A DNA stretch of 64,000 nt from Hormiphora californensis (lineage: Eukaryota; Ctenophora; Tentaculata; Cydippida; Pleurobrachiidae): assembly GCA_020137815.1 (NCBI GenBank), contig CM035362.1:3476414-3540413 (forward strand), read 5' to 3'. Both the position numbers and the translations under genes were made by a program. Below the pieces are notes generated by a model, which was given only the letters and a program-made list of their open reading frames with translations, was not told the origin of the DNA and searched no databases. Within the stretch, counting starts at the first letter, position 1, and the number at the start of each line of letters is the position of its first letter. Positions 61,844-64,000 of the stretch are shown one piece after another.

Positions 61844-63765
61844 ATGACAGAGATGGAGATCACTGATGGACTGGACGGAAAGAAGAACCCCTTCCTGGAC
61901 CTCGACCAGGACGGTGAGATCATGGCCATGTATATTTGGATTGATGGAACTGGCAAACAGCTCAGGTAAGTCAACAACCAATCAGAACTCGTTATTTAGG
62001 TCACGTGACTGGTTATCAGCCAATCAGGGACCAGTATTTTCTGATTCGGTCGGTTGCTGTAAGGTATTCATCACAGTGCTAGCAAAAAATATACTAAAAA
62101 CGACACACACGTGAACTGAGAATTGCCAACCAGTTATTAATATATATTCGTTCTTACGAACTTTGAGATAAAAGCCAGGATTTTGTTACTAGATAGGAAG
62201 AGTATTTAGAAATTCTAAGCTCAAAAATTCGCAGTAATTAGGTGAATCTGTAAACTTCAATCACCCCCTCCCTATCAGGTCCAAGACAAGGACCCTCCCC
62301 TATGTAAAAGACCCAAAACCTGAGGATCTTCCCGTGTGGGACACTGACGGCAGGAAGACGGATGTGACCATGGAACAAGATGAGGGGGAATACAGTGACA
62401 TCTTCCTGAAACCCATTGCCATCTTCAAGTAAGAATTACATGTGTTAGAAACATGTAAGAAGAACATGTTAGAAACCACTCTTTCCTCAGCTTCCTTTCA
62501 AACTTTTAGTATCCCTTAAAATACTATTATATGAACCCAGAGATTCCGTCTAACAATAAAATATCTTAGCCCCCCTAGGGATCCCTTCGATTTGATATAT
62601 TAATGTTACCCCCTTCCAGGGACCCTTCGATTTGATATACTATTGTTACCCCCTCCCAGGGACCCTTCGATTTGATATACTGTAAAACTAGATATTTTCG
62701 AGGCCATTAATTTTCGCGATTCGATCAAAATTGACTATTTTCGCGATTTTAATTTTCGCTAATCCCACTGCTACCCCCATTTCACGGTCCTAGTCTATTG
62801 TCTAATTACGCCAAGAGTGCAGTCATCATTGCCATGAGACACCAGACCTGCTTGGCGTAGACCAATGAAATGTGAGCATTTTCTCATTGCTGATTGGCTC
62901 TAAGAGATAGCCAATCAGGGATGAGACAGAAAAGGCTCACATCTCATTGGCTTACAACTCCTACTGAATCCCTTGCTACGTATAAGAGCAGTGGTCACAT
63001 GACCATTATTAACACTACTCCCATCTACATAGGAAATAATTTGCACGAGCTTTCTGTAAAAAATCGTCCAAAATATTTTCGCGGAATTAATTTTCGCGGA
63101 TTTTCCAGCCAAAAATAAAGAGCGAAAATAAAAATCTCACGAAAATTACTAGTTTTACAGTACTAGCGCACCCATTGGGTGCGCCTCAAGTAAGGGCTTT
63201 TTGATAACCCACCCGGCTTCGCCGGGTGGTTTTTTTCGCCCCTTTCAACGTCTAAAACGGTTGCCATGGCAACTGAATTGGTAACTATGGGGAATGGCCT
63301 GTTAAAAGTCATTCGAAATATTAAGAAACTTCCACTGGAAGTTACAAAGTGTGAATGACAGCTTATACAGCTTTGGTCATATGAAGTGTTTTATGAAGGA
63401 GCAGTCTGTCGCTTAGATACCGCCTAACGAACGACCATCACTTCGACGTTCATCTCCAAATTATAATAGAGATTATTGTTACCCCCTCCTAGGGACCCTT
63501 CGATTTGATATATTAATGTTACCCCCCTCCCAGGGACCCCTTCCGACGAGGTGACAACATCCTTGTCCTATGTGAGACCTACAACTGGGACTCCCCCGAC
63601 CTGAGTAAACCCCACAAAACCAACAAGAGGGCCCTGTGTGCGGAGAACATGCTGAAGTGTGCCCATGAGAAACCCTGGTTTGGAATTGAGCAGGAATATA
63701 CCATGTTCGATTATACCGGAAAACACCCCTATGGGTGGCCTAAGAATGGATACCCCGGACCCCAG
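61844..63765 (+). CDS. GLUL: glutamine synthetase-like, first three exons (runs off the window)
   Basis: Exons 61844-61965, 62279-62428 and 63534-63765 join in phase (2, 2, 0). They encode the N-terminal beta-grasp of type II glutamine synthetase and the start of the catalytic domain: [19 protein letters not shown], then [20 protein letters not shown], then [13 protein letters not shown] with the E-x-E metal ligands, and [14 protein letters not shown]. The enzyme makes glutamine from glutamate, ammonia and ATP. Two oddities: the usual FDGSST latch after the first strands is here [13 protein letters not shown], and an acidic 25-residue leader is present. The start at 61844 is not certain because a possible acceptor lies just before it. 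The C-terminal two thirds must lie beyond 64000 or be missing. Exon 3 has extra copies of both of its edges. Confidence 0.85.
61963..62059. mobile_element. MITE family A copy 6, abutting a splice donor
   Basis: From CAACAACCAATCAGAACTCG (61974) to GATTCGGTCGGTTGCTG the element is clear. Its left end is altered and overlaps the exon 1 donor CTCAG|GTAAGTC (61965/61966). Confidence 0.7.
62680..63160. mobile_element. 481-bp foldback MITE (CTGTAAAACTAG ends)
   Basis: CTGTAAAACTAG ... TTTTCG at the left is inverted at the right as CGAAAATTACTAGTTTTACAG, with TA on both sides. Inner repeats GAATTAATTTTCGCG occur in both directions, and CCAATCAG/CTCATTGGCT words are inside. Confidence 0.8.
63209..63237 (+). 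other. GC-rich hairpin followed by a T-run
   Basis: CCACCCGG, loop CTTCG, CCGGGTGG, then T7. It has the shape of a bacterial intrinsic terminator, but it lies inside an animal intron in repeat DNA, so the resemblance is probably accidental. Confidence 0.4.
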
Positions 63766-63814
63766 GTAAAAACACCCCTATGGGTGGCCCAAGAATGGGT
63801 ACCCGGGACCCCAG
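63766..63814 (+). repeat. second copy of the exon-3 donor edge of the glutamine synthetase-like gene
   Basis: The last 44 bases of exon 3 and the donor (CACCCCTATGGGTGGCC ... GGACCCCAG|GTAA) are repeated once, 49 bases downstream, with three or four changes. Use of the second donor (63814) would add 49 bases and shift the frame. Confidence 0.85.
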
Positions 63815-64000
63815 GTAATGGCCACATTACCCCCACCCCCACCCCACGAGTCCTGAACCATGTTCCCAGGACCCAGGGCTCCTAACAATAATTGGGAACA
63901 TGGTTTATGTTAACGATTATTCAAGCACTCGTTTGGTAATTCCGTTATTCCTCCAGCTCTAAACTCCACCTTCCCTTGCCTCCATCTCCCATAGTATTAT
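63815..64000. other. intron of the glutamine synthetase-like gene to window end
   Basis: A short CCCCCACCCCCACCCC tract, then unique sequence. No further exon is seen before the end. Confidence 0.5.

Larger units (their letters stand above)
62573..63536 (+). repeat. about 41-bp copies of the exon-3 acceptor edge, split by an insertion
   Basis: Copies of GTTACCCCCTCCCAG followed by GGACCCTTCGATTTGATATA occur at acceptors near 62577, 62619, 62659, 63492 and the genuine one (63533). GGACCCTTCG is a near match to the exon start GGACCCCTTCCG. A foldback MITE (62680-63160) and a further non-repeat piece interrupt the array. Confidence 0.8.

Noticed and set aside
63209-63237. Bacterial intrinsic terminator or horizontally acquired DNA
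   Set aside because: The hairpin plus T-run shape is there, but surrounding sequence is intronic repeat DNA with eukaryotic splice sites; no bacterial gene nearby.

Overview
This is a stretch of animal (metazoan) nuclear DNA, probably from a marine invertebrate. The signs are: genes split by GT-AG introns; recognisable animal families (a PDE1-class cyclic-nucleotide phosphodiesterase, calpain-7, a Rho-like GTPase, glutamine synthetase, a BTB protein, a large WD40 protein, a secreted cysteine-rich protein); LINE and Ty3/gypsy elements; and very many microsatellites, minisatellites, foldback elements and MITEs. The species cannot be named from sequence alone.

Layout. 1-0.7 kb: 5' fragment of a LINE endonuclease. 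1.5-13.5 kb (-): a complete seven-exon gene for a secreted protein of about 434 aa with GCC2/GCC3-type cysteine repeats; its second intron is almost entirely a 47-bp satellite. 14.8-32.9 kb (-): exons of what looks like one large WD40 protein with a long C-terminal part. A small plus-strand gene for a secreted two-domain protein (29.1-30.8 kb) lies inside one of its introns. 33.3-35.9 kb (+): a complete PDE1-type phosphodiesterase, divergently arranged with the WD40 gene about 400 bp away. 37.1-54.0 kb (-): calpain-7, with a young intact Ty3/gypsy element (38.3-43.0 kb) in one intron. 54.7-56.3 kb (-): a BTB-BACK gene with two apparent frameshifts. 58.9-59.5 kb (+): an intronless Rho-like GTPase with degenerate nucleotide-binding motifs. 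61.8 kb to the end (+): first exons of a glutamine-synthetase-like gene that runs off the window.

The most unusual theme is that exon edges, together with their splice sites, are tandemly copied into the adjoining intron. It is extreme in the cysteine-rich gene, where one exon has about 160 copies of its 3' splice-site edge on one side and 8 copies of its 5' splice-site edge on the other. It recurs in calpain-7, the WD40 gene and the glutamine synthetase gene. The 3' coding end of the GTPase gene is repeated downstream in a comparable way. Each of these arrays multiplies only one kind of splice site.

The genes do not form one pathway. One satellite block (about 6.85-8.05 kb) and several single-base frameshifts suggest that parts of the assembly keep consensus errors, so frameshift-based conclusions are given cautiously.
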